Positions 12,484 to 24,889 are shown, counted from the first letter of the stretch. The stretch is DNA of 64,000 nucleotides from Metridium senile (GCA_949775045.1 OX459097.1:17212210-17276209); one strand, 5' to 3'. Numbers and translations are program-made. Notes: generated by a model from the sequence alone, not told the origin.

Positions 12484-12932
12484 TTAAAGCTACGGTAATA
12501 CGAGCAACAAATTCGTCCAACTTGTCTCGCAACATCGCTGCAAAACAAGTTGGAAAGCGATGTTGCTCGTTTTTCCACCCGCGTACCAACTTGTCTCGCG
12601 TCAAAATGGCTTGTTACAAGTTGAAAAAATTTGTTGCAGAAAGTAGAAGATCGTTCTACTTTTTGTAACAAAACTTGTAGATATTGCTCGTATTACCACA
12701 CCAACCCAACTTGTCTCGCAGCAAAATGACGTCAACCACGCCGCCATGTTTGTTTACTCGCTGTATTAACCAATCAGAAATCAGAATTCAACTCAACTTG
12801 CAACAAGCCATTTTGACGCGAGACAAGTTGGTACGCGGTTGGAAAAACGCGCAACATCGCTTTCCAACTTGTTTTGCAGCAATGTTGCGAGACAAGTTGG
12901 ACGATTTTGCAGCTCGTATTACCGTAGCTTTA
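12484..12932. mobile_element. Fold-back MITE built of CAACTTGTCTCGC words
   Basis: Inverted arms of about 125 bp begin TAAAGCTACGGTAATACGAG. CAACTTGTCTCGC and its complement occur at least six times, so arms can also pair internally. It starts just after the stop codon of the C1orf53-like gene and so may lie in its 3' UTR. Confidence 0.8.
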
Positions 12933-13082
12933 GACTGCGTCAGTTTTTGTGCACTAATTTGTTATGGTTTTATAAACCTATTTTTGTTATTAGAACAAAG
13001 AAAATAGCGAATACATCGATAGCTTGGGAAACAAAAACACAAAAGAGAAATCTAAAAGTGCTCAATTAACTTATACGATTAA

Positions 13083-13755
13083 TAAAGCGCATTTACTAAA
13101 AATGCAGTTAGCAATCTCGATATAAGTAAGTAGAGTAACGTCGGAAGTCCATTTAGCCTTTTAATTCCCATCAATGCTCCGTTTTACATGTATTTAAAGC
13201 TACTTAAAGCTACACGGAAAGCAGAGAAGTTGAAACAAGGCCGGTGCCAGGTCACTGGGAATTGAACTCGGGACCTCTCGCACCGAAAGCCGCGCATTGG
13301 TCAACTGTGCCATCATTGCTCTTTATATAAATATGATAAAAAAAAAACATAGAAAGTGCTTTGTACGGTTTTTATTCACTCGTTGTTTTGTATTATAAAA
13401 CTAACACACTTGAGGACTCGCTTGTTCGTTTTATGATACTTCAAAACTTGTGAATAAAAAACATACGCTCGCACTTTCATTAAAGTAATCTATATAGACC
13501 ATTTCCGATTCCCGTCCACAACCTCACCGTCAACAGAGTGTAATGTATTCTTTAGAATTTGTTCACAGCTTGCGATAATTTAATGACTGTACACATCAGT
13601 AAGAACTTCAGTGAAGCATGTAAAAATCCTACGGGCTGTAGGCAAATTCTAAAGAATATATTATACGCTATCAAGGCTAAGAGAAGTGAAAAGCTCTATT
13701 GAAAAAACAAGAAGCTTCAACATTGAACTAATTGTAAATAAAAATTGAATAGGCC
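13083..13755. repeat. Dispersed duplicate of 39135-39605
   Basis: The two segments are closely similar from CGCATTYACTAAAAA through AAGTGCTTTGTACGGTTTTTATTCACT to AATAAAARTTGAA. The copy here carries an extra block of about 190 bp (13130-13325) that is a SINE. Confidence 0.75.
13130..13325 (-). mobile_element. tRNA-derived SINE inserted in the duplicate
   Basis: On the minus strand the head has an A box (TGGCACAGTTG) and a B box (GAGTTCAATTCC). The block is absent from the paralogous site at about 39165-39180. Flanking ATATAA words could be a target duplication. Confidence 0.65.
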
Positions 13756-14800
13756 CTTTGCACTTAGAGATCTAGATCACGTGAGCTTTTGAAATTTCAG
13801 ATCTTGATTCTTAAGGAGGCTTCCTACCGTTTTTTCTAGTGCTCGACCGGTCAACTTTAAACGGCCGTAGATCTGATATGCAAACACGCACAGCTTTCAC
13901 ACCTTTCCCACTTGTTACATAAAGATGGAAGTTTGTAGGGGTGTGTCTTTTGCTCACATCGGCGTTACCATAGCGACGAAACAGTTTTTGATTAGCATCG
14001 ATTTTACACGTTTTTCGATCTAAACTTTTAAAACGACCTAAACAGTGCTAATATATAGCTCTTTCCTAAAAGTATACGAAGTTTGAAGAAATTCGTAAAA
14101 GCCGAATAATTTGAGGTGCAATTTTTAAGCTACAAATTCACTCTTTCTTATTTGCCATTCAATAATTTTGCATAGAAAACACCTTAACAAACAATATCTT
14201 CGACTGCACAAATCTTGCTACAACTTTAGACTACTCTTCTGGACTCCACATAATATTTATTATCTTATTTGACGTTACCCTGGGTACCAGGGGTTATTTT
14301 CTCCTTGCTTTAGCGTTTGCTTTAGCGTTTGTAAATTTGAAGGTTTGTGGACGGTTTGTGATTCAACGAGATTAACCCCTGGCCCAAAGAGCTTATAATC
14401 TCACTTCCATGGTGTTTTGATTGACACTTTCAATTATAGCCATATTTGGAAACTTGTTGACATCTTGCTGTCAGCTTTCGTTGCTTTCATCCAATCACAT
14501 TAGGTCTTTATAGACTTAAACCAATCATAAGGCCCGGGTCACGTAGCGACCTGATTAGCTCTGCGAATTCAGAAGAAAAGGCTCGTTTGGCTTGAGGGTT
14601 TCTCTTGAAAATAACGAACAAAGACGTACAAATGATAAATACAAATACTAGATCAAGAAACCCTCTAGTTTATAGGGTAATTTGACGTTTGCCTCATAAA
14701 AATGTTTGCAATCCATTCGTATTTTCTACCAAAAAATGACTTTTTACTCGTGCCCAGGCCTCTGGCCGGCACGAGTCTTAAAATGCTGCAGGTTTTAGTC

Positions 14801-15597
14801 CATTCTCGTACCCAGACCCTACTCAGCTTTCTAACGAAAGGTCGTAGGCTCTGGGAAACCTGATAATATCAAGGGATCTGATTGGCTGAGTGGTATAACA
14901 ATAGCAATGGTCTAACTAGGCATATCCACAGGTAGCCCAAGCTCAATATTTATATAAGAAAATATAAGGCGACTTTTGAAACCTTCGATGTTTTTCAACT
15001 AAATATTAAAACAATTCAATAAAACTTTTAGTGTGATTTTCAGTTATTATTTAATTAAGTTTCTGTGAAGATTTCAAGCGATTTGGGTTAAAATTAAACG
15101 GGAAATTAAACAAGTTACGGCTATTTCTAAATTTGCCTAACTCACTGTGCCGGGAAGGCAGCAGCTTCGGAGAGCCTAAGACACGTGTCAACATTCTTTA
15201 CAGGATCATAAATCCTTTCTTTTTTAAGTTTATAGAATTCGGATCCAAGAATGTTAATAATTCCTAATCCTTCTATCCTATAATCCTAATATTTCCTTAT
15301 CCTTCCCTAATTTTACCGCTCAAATGCACTTCTTTAGCCATTAAAATCAATTCATAAAACATAAATGGTTTGCAAATTCAAGCGTGCTTTGCACGTACAG
15401 AAGACGATGATTCATGAATATTAATTAAGTTGGGATGTGCTCGTTTATTCTCGTGCTCAAACAACTCGGTCGAATTTAAAGATGGCGCATGCGCTCTGTT
15501 GACGCTGTCACAACAATTCTGGCTTCCGGTGTTGTAGGGTTTCCCAGAGCCTACGATCTGCCAGAAAGCATCTGAGTAGGGTCTGGGTACGAGAATG
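14801..15597. mobile_element. Mutator-like MITE, 797 bp, 9-bp TSD
   Basis: Terminal inverted repeats of about 60 bp start CATTCTCGTACCCAGACCC and include TCGTAGGCTCTGGGAAACC. They are flanked by the exact 9-bp duplication GTTTTAGTC (14792-14800, 15598-15606). No transposase is visible inside. Confidence 0.8.
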
Positions 15598-15606
15598 GTT
15601 TTAGTC

Positions 15607-16336
15607 ATGTCGAGCTAGAAAGCATTTATAGTCAGGCATTCCTTGCTCGGCCGAGAAGACATTGGTCAATCAGTGACGACAGGCATTTAGTCCAGCGGTA
15701 ACGCGCGTGAGATAAATCGACCCCGAGGTTTTCCTATCGAGTAGTTTGTGGTTGTTTTCTGGCGTTATTTATTTTATTGCCCACGTTTATCGTCCAAGGT
15801 AACTTAAAGCTCAAGAATACCCCTTCCATTCGTATTTAAAGAGAGCTCTCCCAGGTGCTAAATACGAACAGACCAGCATTAATATCGTCGCTAACCCTTC
15901 CATTCGTGAGGGAGCTCAGCAAGAAACGAAGAGACCAGCAAAATTAATATGGTCGCCACCTCTTCCATTCGTAGGGAACTGTCCCAGCAGTGGCTGTTCA
16001 TGTAGCAGCCATTAACGAAGAAAACAAAAGTGTGCTTGATCTGCCAAAGGTTGTTAAATGTGGTAAACAAAACATCTTGGATTCATTATTATAAAATAAT
16101 TGGGATAGTACGCGCGCGTTGATTGGTCAACAACCCGTGTTTCATGAGAGCATGAACCACACCTACGTCATTTTCAAGCGCGCGCGCTCATTCAACGGTC
16201 AGTTTTTTCGCTGTTTTGATCTTTCGCGCGCGCTTATTGTTATTTTCGATGAAACGCAACGTAGTGAGAAATGACATCGTCAAACGAATAATAGGGGATT
16301 TTTTTCTTCTTTTCGCGCGCGATTGTTATTTTATAA
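15607..16336. other. Intergenic, no gene seen
   Basis: There is a locally repeated word family (CCTTCCATTCGT, three copies between 15825 and 15975) and CG-rich alternations (GCGCGCGC) at 16105-16320. No ORF with codon structure was found. Confidence 0.4.
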
Positions 16337-16337
16337 A

Positions 16338-16525
16338 AGAAATGAAACACGTCTTCTGTTTTTTTTCACAGGCTTATGAAAACCTCGATACGTTTGGGAG
16401 AATTCTCGAGCAGGTCCAAACACTGGACTTCGTCTCGTGTTTGGACTGATCTGCTCTCGAATTCTCCCAAACGCATCTCGGTTTTCATTAGCGCGTGAAA
16501 ACACAGAAGACGTATTTCATTTCTT
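16338..16525. mobile_element. Fold-back element, about 190 bp
   Basis: Arms of about 85 bp contain AAATGAAACACGTCTTCTGT and CGTTTGGGAGAATTCTCGAG with a short loop (CACTGGACTTCG). Near-perfect pairing suggests recent activity or strong selection for pairing. Confidence 0.7.
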
Positions 16526-16979
16526 AAATGCTTACTCATGATGTTAATAAAAACAGTTACAATTGCAACTTTTTTGTTACAAAAATTGCAGTTTATATTG
16601 TATCCTATGTTATTTTAATTTGACTATCAAGCTATTTAGTTTTCTGTTTTTCATTCTTATTTTTAAACTACTTCTTAATTTATGTAATATGTGATATATC
16701 TAAATGTAAGCTTTGATGATTGTTTAATTTCTCAGAAGCATTTCATTGTCTGTAAAAGTAAGTGAAAAAAATACATTATTGATACCAATAAAGATCACGC
16801 CATGATAAGTTTGTCAGTATATACTACAATAAACATCAAAACGTACACTCCCATGCAATTCAACAAGACCATGAACCAAGCAGACTACCTAGCTGTGAAA
16901 CAGCTTACCCGTGCTTTCTTTAAGAAAAGAGCTACAAGATTGACTTAAGATTTTTGTCGAAAAAATGTCTTTCAGTACC

Positions 16980-17060
16980 AACGCCAGGATTCGAACCGAG
17001 ATCTCCTGCATTGCTGTATCCGCGCTTTAAGCTATTATGCTACTAAGTCACTCGACGATT
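16980..17060 (-). mobile_element. tRNA-like SINE head
   Basis: On the minus strand there is a B box (GGTTCGAATCC) with an A-box-like TTAGTAGCATA about 45 bp upstream. Acceptor-stem pairing is absent, so this is a SINE or tRNA relic. Confidence 0.45.
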
Positions 17061-17518
17061 AATTTGCAACAAAAATACGTTTAATGTCATCAAGTCATTA
17101 GCATTCAAGTCCGTTAGCATTCCTCTGAATAGAATTGAAAAGCGATTGTTTCATATTTCCTTGTGGGAATTCATTGACAATGAACAATAAATTATATACA
17201 GATTATTGATATCTTTTGGCAATGCTTTTATTTCTTGAATACAATCAAATTCATTGTTTCTTTTCAGAAAACATTATCAAGTGTGGATTAAGTCAGTTAA
17301 ATACCTCGAATTGTCGGCAATGAGCCATTAAAGCCCTCGGGGCCTCCATTCTCGGTATTTAACTCTTACGTAAATCTGAAATTTAGTGGCGTGAAAGTTT
17401 CGACGTCAATTTGCGTTGAAAAGAAAGAGGACTTAATACTCAGTACGATTTCATTGCTACGCGCCGAAAGACTAAAGCGAAGATGCCAATACTCTTCATA
17501 CAATTTGTCTAGACAACT

Positions 17519-17806
17519 AATCCAGCTGAGTTGATCGCCTTCCCTGAAAGGAATTATGGGTCACTATTTTTGGTTAGCAATGTATGAGCATTTTCCGAGT
17601 ATACAATGTAGACTTTTCTTGTTGATTGAAATATAATCCCACCATGTGTTTGACTAGCGTTTACAATTAATTTAAAGAAGGAAGAACTTGTATTTTATAA
17701 ATTCTCTTGGCAGAATTATGGGAAATGCTAATCAAAATATGATGTTGAATCCTCAATTCTGATTGGTTGACCTTGTATTTGTTCTGAAGGTCAACTCAGC
17801 TGGATT
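17519..17806. mobile_element. MITE with AATCCAGCTGAGTTGA termini
   Basis: AATCCAGCTGAGTTGATC at the left and TCAACTCAGCTGGATT at the right are inverse, about 290 bp apart. It lies just upstream of the aerolysin-like gene promoter. Confidence 0.6.
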
Positions 17807-17939
17807 ACTTGAACTGTAAACAACTGTTGTGAACAAATAGCTAGTTATAATTAGTATTTCCCTACAATCAGTCACAATAGAGGTTACATCATTATTACAT
17901 AACCTAGTTATATAACCTTTAGGTCCCTAAGGGACGATA

Positions 17940-18103
17940 TATACTATAAAGTCTAAGATTTCAGTTCTATTCAGTTCTATTCAGGCTTAATTAACAACAG
18001 CTAACTAAATTGAGAGATTATAAAACTTTGAGGTTCAAAAAGTAGTTCTTTAGTGCGTAGGAGCTTTAGAGAGAGCAATTTGAAGTTGAAGAGCAAGAAC
18101 AAG
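17940..18103 (+). promoter_or_regulatory. TATA box and non-coding first exon of the aerolysin-like gene
   Basis: TATAAA lies at 17945-17950. A purine-rich stretch then ends in AAG followed by a canonical GTATGT donor at 18104. The coding exon begins just after a CAG acceptor (18942-18944), five bases before the ATG, so an upstream untranslated exon is required. This one, starting about 30 bp after the TATA box, is the natural candidate. Transcription start and exon extent are inferred. Confidence 0.55.
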
Positions 18104-18593
18104 GTATGTATCGAGTGCTGTTTATTTTATTTTTTCAATTACTGCGGTTTTCGTCTTTCTGCGAACTCAGACATTCCAACAGCTAGTTGTGAAGTACATT
18201 TTCAGCTGCTGCTTATTTAGTTGTCGGCACCTTTTATGTCTTTGATGGACGGCAACCAAAAACATATTAGTGTTTTCCGATTTTCCGGCACAAAGGCAGG
18301 TTTTGCACTATAATAGTGCCAGATGATAGTACCAGTGTTAATTTGTCATTGTTTCTGCAATACTGTTCTTATTTTTTATTCTTACTCTGAAAATGTAATA
18401 TTTTGAACACATGAAACTCCTAGAAATTCTGATAACGGTAAACATACACGTATGCTAATTAATATCTGGTATACTATTAGTACCAAAGTCGCCGAAATCG
18501 AAAAACCCTATTTCACAACTAACCGTTCAAATGTATGAGTTCGCAGAAAGTCGAAAACCGCATTAATTAAGTCGTTAACTGTTAAGCCTGGTT

Positions 18594-18848
18594 TTCACTA
18601 GCAACGCAAGCGCAGACGCAAGCGCAAGCACAAGAGGCCTTATTTCGTAGTGAAAACCGCCCACGCAAGCGCAAGCGCAAGGTATCAAAAATGTTCCTTT
18701 TTTCTTGCGTTTGCGCTTGTGCTTGCGCATGGCACTAGTGAATAGTTTGTTTGCGCTTGCGCTTATTCACGTCTCGTTTTCACATGCTTGTGCTTGTGCT
18801 TGCGCTTGCGTTTGCGCTTGCGTTGCGTCGCTAGTGAAAACCAGGCTT
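18594..18848. mobile_element. Fold-back MITE of GCAAGCGCAA words, AGCCTGGTTTTCACTAGC termini
   Basis: The termini AGCCTGGTTTTCACTAGC and GCTAGTGAAAACCAGGCT enclose many copies of GCAAGC/GCTTGC. The flanks are TTA and TGA, consistent with but not proving a 3-bp duplication. It ends 100 bp before the ATG exon of the aerolysin-like gene. Confidence 0.75.
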
Positions 18849-18948
18849 GACTACTTTTTTCTATGGCTACTATAACATTCTAGTTATTTTAGTTTATTTT
18901 TTATCGATACGTCTATTACACTAATTACACTGCTTTCCTATCAGAATC

Positions 18949-21900
18949 ATGTTCAAATTGTTAACCAGTTTACTGCTGTTTGTCGCTGCTGTTGTGACTC
19001 CTAACAATGCCTGTACCAATGCGAATTGGTGGTCAAGCTTTGACAAGGCTGGTTTCAGCACATGTAATTCGTATACTAAATATCTGAATGGTTTATACAG
19101 GTGAGCACAACAATTATTTACAACAACAGTTACATTTATCGTTAGTGTTATCGTTTTAGTTATCGTTTTAGTTATCGTTTTAGTTATCGTTTTAGTTATC
19201 GTTTTAGTCATCGTTAGTGTTATCGTTATTGTTATCGTTATTGTTAACGTTTTTGTTATCGTTTAATCGTGATATCGTTATTGTCATTGTTTCGTTACCG
19301 TCGTCTTTTGGATTTGAGAAATTGTAAGGAAAAACTAAAGGACAAAACGAAAACAAAAATACACAAAACAACAAACGCATACTAGTTTCCAGGCACACGC
19401 AATTTTAGTACACAGGAAGCCTGTCACTAATTACTGCCCAAAATCCAACATGGTGACGCGGTACGGGCGGAAGTGGCATTCAGAAAACAGAAGAAACAAT
19501 GATATAAAACAGTCTAGTAAAGTAAGACTTCGGATATTTTGCTACAACTATTGCTTGGTAATATTTCTTCGTAAATTCAAGAACGTTTTAAACGCTCTGC
19601 TTTCCTCTGCATAATGTAAAGTGTAGTTTTATACCTTGAGTCAAATTTACAAAAATCTCGAGACCCATTGTGACGGGGTAATTTGGAGTTGATCCGAATG
19701 AAGAATCTGTCATATGAGAAACTAATCTGATATAATGTACGTCAACCTAATCATTCATGCCGAATTGTTCATTAAATTGTTTAGGAATAGCAATGGTGGA
19801 AATAATGATGTTATAGGCCGTCTTGAAGAAGGTCGATGTTGTCCTCGTCCAAGGCCTTACTATAATCAACCAACAACTTGTGTGGCAGCAGACTGGTCCA
19901 AATCTTTTGACAGGTAATTTATTTGGACAGCTAGTATTTTGAATATTCATCATCACCATTATAATGGAGGTCCGTACAAATAAGACCTAGGTCTGATATT
20001 TTTCCGGACAGACCGAATAAGCGAGGTTAATAAATCGTTTATTATATGGCTTTTTTTTCTTAGCGATGTACGAAATTTCAAATATTTTATCGCCGAATCT
20101 CTCATTGTTGAATGAAGAAAAATACATTAAACACACACTAAACTGGCTAAAAAAAAACACTTTGCAGGTATGAAAAGGCAAAACTTTAACAAAATATTCA
20201 TTGCAATACTTTACAAGTTGTTTATTAATTTCCCCGTCTGAAAAAGATAAGAAAATTGGACCGTTGTCATGGTAACGGTCTGATATGGGAAAATATCAGA
20301 TCGGAAAACAGCCAATCAGAGCGCGCGTACTATTGTAGCCATACATATATATTATTAATTGTTATCATTATCATCATTATCATATGCATCATCATCGTCA
20401 TAATCATCTTTATCAACACTATTATCACTATCATTACGATTATTTGGCAAAAGCTCATATATGTAGACCAGTAGAAATAATTCTAAAACGCCTTAATAAT
20501 TCATGAAATCCATACAGATTGGCTGCCCATAGTATATGTACTATATTATTATACAATATGAGTTGCCTGATCTTTATGGGATATACAGTGGCGAGTCGAA
20601 GACGAGCCACTGTATATCTCGTAAAGATCAGGCAATTTTAACAAATTGCACATGGTTTTGAGTTGTCTGTCCTCTTATTGACACACTCTTGACGTCATAA
20701 AATATTCAAAACTCAAGTGAAACCTCGAGCGCAGCGAGGGGTTTCACTGCAAAGTTTTGAACATTTTATGACGTCAAGAGTGTGTCAATAAGAGGATAGA
20801 CAACGAAAAATCCATGTGCAATTTGTTTTTTACAACACAAACCAAAATAAATGTTCAAAAAATAAAATGTAAGTTAACGGACGAAAAATGACGAATTTGT
20901 CACGCATCGAACTCAATGGTTTCTCTTGAAGCTACGGAAAATCCCACAATTTACGAAAATGATCTTTTTTCAGTCGGAAAAAAAGAAATAAGCCTATTTT
21001 TATACAGAAATACAGTGTACTGTTTGTCTTCAGAGAGCTAAGTGAAGTTAAAAATGTACAAGAACGTCAAACATGGCCGATTAGCTGGGTTCAGGTTTCA
21101 CCCTTTCAAACAAATTGCATAAAAAGCATAAGAACTGATCATATAGAAGATTACACAATACTCGATATGTCTAACCTTCGTATAACATTCTAAGCTTTTC
21201 AAATCAGTCCTGAAAGTAGGTATTGTCCATCCAAAATGTAATTTTGAGCACGTTTTTGTTGAAAAGACTACCGATTTGATTGTAAGTGAAAATTTGTCAA
21301 AAAGACTGAAAAAGCCATAAAATTAAAACGACAACAACTCTATGACAGCATAGTTACATTTATTAACATTTTCTACTTACAGACAAGTAATTTCCATTGA
21401 TACTTTATCCATAAACTTGTTTTTAAAATTTTTTTATGAAAAAACTTTGTCGCTAACAAACTTTCCCTCAATTCTGCTCGAGTGTTGTGTGACATGATGA
21501 CGTGAGCACAGTGTGTCTGTCCTCTTATTGATCACGGTAAATTAACCAATCAGCGCGCGAGAATTCACACAAGTGTTGTAAAAAACTCATATTGTATTGT
21601 ACTTATGAAACTCCAACATTAGTTCTTTAATATTTTACTAAAATTATCAAGATAAAAGCAAATCTGGCCGAGAAAATTTAAGTTAAAACTTATGCAAATC
21701 AGGACATCTGTATGGGATATACAACCTTCGTCACGGACGTGAATTCTTTTGTCAATTTCTCATGAATTATTACAAATCGTTATTACAATGATTATTATCT
21801 GGTCCACAGGAACTACCAATGGAATGTCTGTCCATCTGGTTTCTTTCTCCAAGGTCTTTACAGAAGTGGTGGCACTGGCTGGCTGTACAACATTGAGTAT

Positions 21901-24762
21901 GGTAAATGCTGCAAGCCTGCCAACCATCCTTACTACTGGGGCCACTGTTACAATCAAAATGTCCGAAGTAGCTTTGACAATAAAGGTGTAAGCAAGTGCA
22001 ACAACGGATACATGATGGCTGGCATGTATCGTGGCTCATGTGACAAGCTCTACTGTATTGAAAATTTTAAATGTTGTCAAATGTATCCAAGTAAGTTGGC
22101 TCACTTACTTACTAACACACCAGGGGGGCTCCCTTATAAAAGGGGGCGGGGGTCCTCGTCGGAAATTCTGAAAATGACCCCTAAAATTGACCTGTATTTT
22201 GAGATGATGTGTGGCAGTGATGAAATTTCACCCCTAAGAGGGACTGGAATATATAATATTTAATATAATTATTTACTTTATCCACAGCGGTACCAGTTCT
22301 CCAGTCCCTTACAGATGTAAAGACACGCATCATGGATGTCACTCTGATGGATCTTAGTTATCTTGCCTACTACCTAGGATATGGTTGGTCTTCAGGCTGC
22401 AGAGGACAATGGGTAGGAGAAGACTTCAGAAGAAACGGTGATAGCTGGGAAGCTGATAAAACCCCAAGTTTCCTTTCTTGTTCCGGATACAAATCTGACC
22501 ACAGACTGAAAATCCATTATGGAAACTTCAAGTTTGGTATCAAGGATATCAAGTATGGGAAAGCTGTTATTCAATCATTGACTCCATCTGTGTTTGACTC
22601 TGGAAAAATCACTAACGCTCACTCAACTACAACGAAAACAAGAATTGAACGAGAGGTGCGTACTGTCCGTACTGTTACGCATACGACTACAAGCTCTTGG
22701 AAAGCAGCACATGAACTTGGAGTAGAAGTATCATACACACCATCTAGTGTCACAGGAGGAGTTGGAGCTAAAGCTAGTTATAAGTTTACTTATGAAAGTT
22801 CTCAGACTACAACTGATTCCACTGCCAACGAGCAATATAGCAGTTTTAAACTCTTCTCAGAAAAGGTAATTGTCATTAGTCATTGCTATGAATGTGCTTT
22901 ATTTTCAGTTTGCATGCATAAAGTACTGTTTATCACGCTGAAGATGACTCCCACTAAGAATGTGAACAGACAACAACACAATGTCTTGCCAAATACTTTA
23001 TACACATGGACAAATATCCTGCTAGGCACAGATTTTCTTATTTCCCTCCTCTAGATCAGAAGAGAACGAAACGAAACCTCTGTTCAGTGCTGCTCGAGCT
23101 TGTTCAGTATTTTGGACGAATAAATTACCTTCAAACTGATTTTAAACTCGTTTTAACCAGTTTGAATGACATCGCATATAAAACAATTATGGCATTGTAA
23201 TGCTGTCATAAATTTGAGAATGTAGGGGTTTCTTTTTCAAAAAGAATCGCTGCCAAGCAGGGTAACCTGGACAATATGGACAATATGGACAACAAATTTA
23301 TTACTGATGAATGGTATATAGTTTATGCATATATGGCCAGCGACAAAGTAAAAGCCATTTAATCATTACTTACTCCTGACTGCATGACAAATATATTAAG
23401 CAGGTTCCCATTTCAATCTGTAATTTCCCATTTAAATCTGTACTTATGCAAATTGTGTGCTAAACACACAGTTCAACCAATCAGAGTATATTATTTCTGA
23501 AGTGAACCTCTCTGATTGGTTGGTCTGTGTGTTTAGCACACATCAACATAGTTTGCATAAGTACAGATTTAAATGGGAAAGTACATATTTAAATGGAAAC
23601 CTGTTATTTAAAATTAATCATAGTCTAATGTTGTTGTTGTTGTTAATATTATTAGACTCTTGATCCATATTCAACTGTTGATTGGCAAATCATGTTGTCA
23701 AAAACCAGGTCGACAGTCCCTTACACGGCCACTATCTTGGTGCACTTTTCTGCTGAGCTTGATGGATTTTTGAGATGGGGTGGTGGATATAATGGAGACT
23801 CCACCAATTATCATTACCAGTATGTATGCATATGAATGTATTTTTCTTGTAACGAATAATAACAATTGTAGCATATAGAGTTAGTGATATAAATATCTAT
23901 GATTCTTTCATTTTATTAATTTATATTTATTTTGTATGTTTTGTTTGCTTGCTTGTTTGTTTGTTTGTTTGTTTATTAGTTTGACTGTTTGTTTTTGTGC
24001 TTTGTTTGTTTGTTTGATTGTTTGCTTAATTGCTTGATTGTTTATTTGTCTGTTTGGTTGGTTGGTTGGTTGTCTGTTTGTCGGTCTGTTTGTTTGTTTG
24101 ACTGAGTGTCTGTTTTTTGTTTGTTTGTTTGTGTTTTGTTTGCTTGTTCGTTTGTTTGTCTGTTTGTTTGTTTGTTTGTTAGTAAAACGTTTTGTTTTAT
24201 GAGCCCTGAGTGATAATGCATTAACTGCAAATCTGAGTTATCTAACTTGTGGCCCTTGCTATAGTCCCTTGTTATAGTCATTAGTCAAGTGAAACACTTT
24301 TTGGTAGCTTTCATCCATCCATCCATGCAATTTAATTCTAATTCTGTTTTTATCCTCCGTCCTATTAGACACAGAGGTAGCGGTAGCCGTCCATCATTCC
24401 CATATCGATTTGGCAGTGCAGCTACTCCCTTCTACGAAGCATTAAAACGACAGAGCAGCCAAAACCAGCGCCCCTGGATGTGGTCCGCCATGATCAACCG
24501 CTACTCCTCAGCCAAACCACGCATCGACAGCCTCACCAAGGAGACTTGGTATGAGTTTACACTATCTGGCCAATTTGAGGATGTGATTGGGCAAAGTGCT
24601 GATGTTCAGTGGAGAGACAGCACAAAGAAAAGATCTGTTTCTATGCCAACAAGTGAAAAGGTTGACCCACCAAGAGTCTTTCCCTCACCCCCTAAGGTTG
24701 AAATTGACACAGGGGATTATAAAGAAAAGGAACGAATTGCAATCAAAAAGCATCTGAATTGA
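18949..24762 (+). CDS. Secreted aerolysin-like (ETX/MTX2-type) protein with N-terminal Cys-rich repeats (6 coding exons, 565 aa)
   Basis: Coding exons 18949-19100, 19785-19913, 21810-22090, 22288-22865, 23656-23819 and 24369-24762 have GT/AG borders and sum to 1698 nt in frame. Residues 1-21 form a signal peptide. Residues about 22-187 hold roughly three Cys-rich repeats, each with a GLYR/GMYR-type motif followed by a CC pair, possibly a lectin-like binding module. From about residue 190 the protein resembles the aerolysin/ETX-MTX2 fold. It contains a Ser/Thr-rich, alternating polar/apolar stretch around residues 305-365 that corresponds to the membrane-inserting hairpin of that family. Known members oligomerise into beta-barrel pores and serve in venom, defence or digestion; which applies here cannot be told. 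A basic, Pro-containing tail follows. An AATAAA lies at 24817-24822. No breaks were seen. The function assignment is by recognition and was not searched. Confidence 0.82.
19139..19265. repeat. 12-bp tandem repeat GTTATCGTTTTA and variants
   Basis: About ten units in the first coding intron of the aerolysin-like gene. Confidence 0.8.
20552..21597. mobile_element. Composite fold-back element of about 1 kb in an intron
   Basis: The outer ends TACAATATGAGTT and AACTCATATTGTA are inverse. Inside are two strong hairpins. The first, 20569-20636, has the arms TTGCCTGATCTTTAT / ATAAAGATCAGGCAA-type. The second, 20642-20832, has the stem TGACGTCAAGAGTGTGTCAA and a loop in the CTCGAGCGCAGCGAG region. 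Confidence 0.65.
23401..23603. mobile_element. Fold-back MITE in an intron of the aerolysin-like gene
   Basis: Arms of about 95 bp start CAGGTTCCCATTT and contain TTGCATAAGTACAGATTTAA. The loop is at about 23500. Confidence 0.75.
23938..24182. repeat. (TTTG)n-type simple repeat
   Basis: TTTG/CTTG/GTTG quadruplets run for about 240 bp in the last intron of the aerolysin-like gene. The minus-strand Asn/Gln/Thr-rich ORF over it is an artefact. Confidence 0.85.
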
Positions 24763-24816
24763 ACAATTTATCATTGAATTTGCAATTAATATTGTATTAC
24801 AATTGCAGTTCATAAA

Positions 24817-24822
24817 AATAAA
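24817..24822 (+). terminator. Polyadenylation signal AATAAA of the aerolysin-like gene
   Basis: A canonical AATAAA occurs about 55 bp after the TGA stop, at a spacing normal for a short 3' UTR. Confidence 0.5.
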
Positions 24823-24889
24823 CCATCCGCGAAATTGAATAATATTTTTTGCTGTTTTAATATCAGGTGTGGGTTAGTTAATTAAATGA

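Noticed and set aside
16980..17060. Possible tRNA gene on the minus strand
   Set aside because: A and B boxes are present but no acceptor stem pairs; treated as a SINE head. The same applies to 1302-1380, 13250-13325 and 47058-47135.
23938..24182. 79-aa Asn/Gln/Thr-rich minus-strand ORF
   Set aside because: Translation of the TTTG-type simple repeat within an intron.
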